A stretch of DNA of 64,000 bases. Source: Pyxidicoccus trucidator. Lineage in GTDB: Bacteria > Myxococcota > Myxococcia > Myxococcales > Myxococcaceae. Where the stretch lies: NCBI RefSeq assembly GCF_010894435.1, contig NZ_JAAIXZ010000016.1, positions 226,998 to 290,997 on the forward strand, given 5' to 3'. Both the position numbers and the translations under genes were made by a program. Under the pieces are notes generated by a model. The model saw nothing but the letters and a program-made list of their open reading frames with translations. It had not been told where the DNA came from and did no database searches. Each line of letters opens with the position of its first letter. Positions within the stretch are counted from its first letter, which is position 1. Shown here piece after piece: positions 61,486 through 64,000 of the stretch.

Positions 61486-64000
61486 TCAGCGGAAGAAGCC
61501 ACCTTTCTTGGGTGGGTTCTTCTTGCGCATGTCGATGAGGCGCAGCTCCTGGTTGGCCTCCAGGTGCTTGGAGTTGGCGCGCACCGCCTCTTTGAAGTGG
61601 CGCTCGGCGCGGTCCATGTCGCCCTCGACGCGGGCGATGACGCCGAGCTGGTAGTGGGCGCGGTCGCAGTTGGGGTCGGCGCGCACCGCGTCCGCCATCA
61701 TCTGCTTGGCCTTGGCCATCTCCGCCTTGCGCGCCGGGTCCATGTAGATGGCCCAGGCGCGGGCGGCCAGGTACGTGGGCTTGGGGTCCATCGAGTGGGC
61801 GCGCTCGTAGTGGTCCGAGGCGGTGGTGAAGTCCCGCTTGCGGAAGAAGACCTCGCCCATCTTGTAGAGGTCATCCGGGCTGCTGTCGGGACGCCCCGCG
61901 GCGCGGGCACCGGGAGAGGCCGCGGCCATGGAAGCAGCCGTCTGCGCGCTCACCTTCGGCGCGGCCTGCTGGGCCTGGAGGGTCTGCTGGTACGCCTTGC
62001 GCCGGGCGTCGTCGTAGAGGACCTCGTAGGCCTCACGGATGGCCTCGAAGACGGCGGTCATCTTCGGCGCCAGGTGGGGAATCGTCGGCGGCAGCCGGTC
62101 CGGGTGGAAGACCTTGGCGAGGCTGAGGAAGGCCGTCTTCACCTGGTCGCGGGGAGCCTCCTGGGAGACGCCGAGCACGTAGAAGTGGTCCCGCTTCGCC
62201 TGGATGTCGGCGTAGCGCTGCTCGATCTGCTGGGCGAGCCGCGCCTCGTCAGGCTTGGGAGCCTCAACAGAGGCAGCCGGTGTGGGGGCAGCGGCGGAGG
62301 GCTCGCCCGTAGGTGTCGCACCCACCACGGCGGGAGCGCGGGCGCCGAGTACGCCCATGTTCTCCATCGCACGGCGCAGCAGGCGCTGGCGCCGGAGCTT
62401 CGCTGCCTCGTCTGGATTGGAGGGGTCTGCCGCCACGTCGTCCTCGTCAAAGTCCCAGTCGTCCAGGTCTCCGGACGGCTCGGCCCACGCAGTCTGTCCA
62501 GTTGGGCTGGTGTTGTCACCGGGGAAGGCCCCCGGATCCAGGGATGCCTCGGGTTCGATGGTCGCTTCAACAATGGCCTCGACAGGGGGCTCGTTGAAAT
62601 CGACGTTCGCCTGATTGACATCCGAGCGGACGAGCGATTCCAGGTGGGAGTCCACCTGCAGGAGGGCCGCCTCGAAGGAGGCCGTCAGGTTGGCGGCGCC
62701 CTCGTCCTTGTCGAAGGCGACGATGCGCCACAGGTCTTCCTCGCTCGCCTTCGGCGCCGAGGGCCCCAGCCGGAGCGGAGGCGGAGCGGAGACCGGAGCC
62801 GGGCGGGTGGCCCACAGGCTGTCGTCCTCCTCGCTGGAATCCTCCACTTCGGGAGGTGTGGCAGCAGCGCCCACGGGAGTGAGGACGGGAGGCGCGCCCC
62901 GGGGCGGAGCGCCCCGGGCGGTGGGCTGGGCGGTGGCCGGGGTCAGGACCGGAGGCCCCGAGGCCGTGGCCGGAGCGGAGGGCACGGGCAGCGGATCACC
63001 GGCGGGGACGGCATCATCCCAGGAGGCCTCGGGCTCGACCTCCAACAGGGGCAGGTCCTCGGCCTCAGCCGCGGCCGGAGTGGAGCTGGAGTGGGAGGGG
63101 TCCCGGGCGTGCCACTGCTCCTCCTGGACGGGGACGAGGTCCTTGGTCCGGGTGGGCGGAGTGGCGCGCGGGGGCTCATCGGCGAGCCAGGGCTCCAGCG
63201 GCTGCGTCCGCGAGCGGCGGAGGGCCTCCTCCATATCGTGGAGGAGCGCGGCCTGGGCTCGCTGGCGAGCGACGCGCAGGGCGTCCGGACTCTCGGGCGG
63301 GGATGGAAGGTCGAGAGAGGAGGCTGCCTGCGGGAGGGCCTCCCCCCGCGAGTCGGAGCCGGGAGCCTGCTGCGGCTCGGGGTCGGCGGAGATGATGTCA
63401 CCGACATCGAGGGTGAGGGGCTCCGCTTCCTCCGCCGCGGGCACGGCGCTGACCGGTGCCGCGGACACCTGGGACTGGCGAGCCTCTTCGGCAAGCCGGG
63501 CCTCCTCCGCCAGGCGGGCCTCTTCGGCGAGCCGGGCCTGCTCCGCGAGCTTGGCCTCCTTTGCGCGACGCACCGCTTCGGTGCGGCGACGCTCCACCTC
63601 AAGACGTACTTCCTCGGCCTGGCGCGCCGCTTCGGCGAGACGTGCCTCTTCCGCGAGGCGAGCCTCTTCGATCCGACGTGCTTCTTCGGCGAGGCGGGCC
63701 TCTTCGGCGAGCCGCGCCTCTTCCGTAAGCCGCGCCTCTTCCGTAAGCCGCGCCTCTTCCGCAAGGCGAGCCTCTTCCGCAAGGCGGGCCTCTTCGGCGA
63801 GGCGGGCCTCTTCAGCCAGCCGGGCATCTTCGACCCGACGCGCTTCTTCGGCGAGGCGGGCCTCTTCAGCTAGGCGGGCATCTTCTACCCGACGCTCTTC
63901 TTCGGCGAGGCGGGCCTCTTCAGCTAGGCGGGCATCTTCTACCCGACGCTCTTCTTCGGCGAGGCGGGCCTCTTCGGCGAGGCGGGCCTCTTCGGCGAGG
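61486..64000 (-). CDS. DnaJ/TPR protein with long helical repeat (5' end missing)
   Basis: Partial gene; at least 837 codons and the start is beyond the window. The visible N-terminal part is a LAEEAR-type repeat helix, then about 380 residues of Pro/Ala/Glu-rich low complexity. A J-like domain follows (DHFYVLGVSQEAPRDQVKTAFLSLAKVFHPDRLP, HPD intact), and C-terminal TPRs (YKMGEVFFRKRDFTTASDHYERAHSMDPKP; RAHYQLGVIARVEGDMDRAERHFKEAVRANS). The J-domain implies a DnaK partner. It neighbours the REC-PATAN-TPR gene on the same strand, 211 bp apart; both end in TPRs. Confidence 0.85.
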   Translation of the reverse strand, partial: LAEEARLAEEARLAEEERRVEDARLAEEARLAEEERRVEDARLAEEARLAEEARRVEDARLAEEARLAEEARLAEEARLAEEARLTEEARLTEEARLAEEARLAEEARRIEEARLAEEARLAEAARQAEEVRLEVERRRTEAVRRAKEAKLAEQARLAEEARLAEEARLAEEARQSQVSAAPVSAVPAAEEAEPLTLDVGDIISADPEPQQAPGSDSRGEALPQAASSLDLPSPPESPDALRVARQRAQAALLHDMEEALRRSRTQPLEPWLADEPPRATPPTRTKDLVPVQEEQWHARDPSHSSSTPAAAEAEDLPLLEVEPEASWDDAVPAGDPLPVPSAPATASGPPVLTPATAQPTARGAPPRGAPPVLTPVGAAATPPEVEDSSEEDDSLWATRPAPVSAPPPLRLGPSAPKASEEDLWRIVAFDKDEGAANLTASFEAALLQVDSHLESLVRSDVNQANVDFNEPPVEAIVEATIEPEASLDPGAFPGDNTSPTGQTAWAEPSGDLDDWDFDEDDVAADPSNPDEAAKLRRQRLLRRAMENMGVLGARAPAVVGATPTGEPSAAAPTPAASVEAPKPDEARLAQQIEQRYADIQAKRDHFYVLGVSQEAPRDQVKTAFLSLAKVFHPDRLPPTIPHLAPKMTAVFEAIREAYEVLYDDARRKAYQQTLQAQQAAPKVSAQTAASMAAASPGARAAGRPDSSPDDLYKMGEVFFRKRDFTTASDHYERAHSMDPKPTYLAARAWAIYMDPARKAEMAKAKQMMADAVRADPNCDRAHYQLGVIARVEGDMDRAERHFKEAVRANSKHLEANQELRLIDMRKKNPPKKGGFFR
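63477..64000 (-). repeat. LAEEAR-type hexapeptide coding repeats
   Basis: About 29 consecutive 18-bp units encode 6-residue repeats (LAEEAR and variants LTEEAR, RVEDAR, RIEEAR, LAEEER). A 54-bp higher-order unit (starting near 63844 and again, identical, at 63898) shows recent duplication. The array continues past the window edge. Confidence 0.9.

Noticed and set aside
58743..61538. 931-codon open frame opposite the REC-PATAN-TPR gene
   Set aside because: Arg/Gly/His-rich shadow; the minus-strand gene has clear domains.

Overview
The window is high-GC chromosomal DNA, almost certainly from a myxobacterium of the Myxococcaceae (Myxococcus, Corallococcus or Pyxidicoccus type). Evidence: many GTG starts; a protein with a MYXO-CTERM-like tail; ELWxxDGT, SBBP and M57 (HEIGH) exported proteins; Ser/Thr kinases fused to FGE-sulfatase or PEGA domains; and a very large IF2 with a Pro/Ala/Gly-rich N-terminal region. 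I see no phage, insertion sequence, CRISPR array, rRNA or tRNA. Most of the window is stable core chromosome, with accessory exported and signalling genes mainly in the first 26 kb.

Layout. 1-5.75 kb (minus strand): a catechol-type siderophore ABC importer (binding protein, two permeases, ATPase), preceded by a good sigma-70-type promoter with a Fur-box-like palindrome over the expected start site. A LytS/LytTR two-component pair follows on the same strand. 5.8-16.1 kb: a series of exported proteins: PI-PLC with a crystallin-like tail, an unknown exported protein, a metallophosphatase, an M57 zinc protease, a small GlsB-type membrane protein, an SBBP propeller and an ELWxxDGT repeat protein. 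16.2-16.6 kb: tmRNA (ssrA, minus strand) with promoter and terminator. 16.8-26.9 kb: two M16 peptidase-family genes and an OmpA/TSP3 outer-membrane protein, a TlpA thioredoxin coupled to a CFI-box protein, an HtrA protease, a small Cys/His protein, a TrmJ-like methyltransferase and a lipoprotein. 27-29.3 kb: purC and purB, convergent. 29.6-46 kb (minus strand): the classic transcription/translation group rimP-nusA-ylxR-infB-(DUF503)-rbfA-truB-(MoaD-like)-rpsO-pnp, then an envelope pair (membrane protein, M23 peptidase), dut and a degenerate kinase-FGE fusion.

46.2-52.4 kb (plus strand): a nitrilase-family amidohydrolase and a signalling/envelope run of FecR lipoprotein, LysM/Fn3-like protein, HD-GYP phosphodiesterase, DUF971 protein and PEGA-domain Ser/Thr kinase. 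52.4-58.5 kb (minus strand): deoxynucleoside kinase, panB, panC, smpB and an SspB-like ClpXP adaptor, then rsmA and tsaD. 58.5-64 kb: a membrane-anchored response regulator (REC-PATAN-TPR) and the 3' part of a DnaJ/TPR protein whose visible start is a long LAEEAR-type helical repeat running off the window edge.

No single locus here looks like a wholly new defence or mobile system. The most testable points are the Fur-box/promoter arrangement, the smpB-sspB pair together with ssrA in one 37-kb span, the kinase-FGE protein that has lost canonical kinase residues, the MoaD-like protein inside the translation operon, and the FecR-LysM-HD-GYP cassette. All functional calls rest on reading the translated sequences for motifs; no database search was run.
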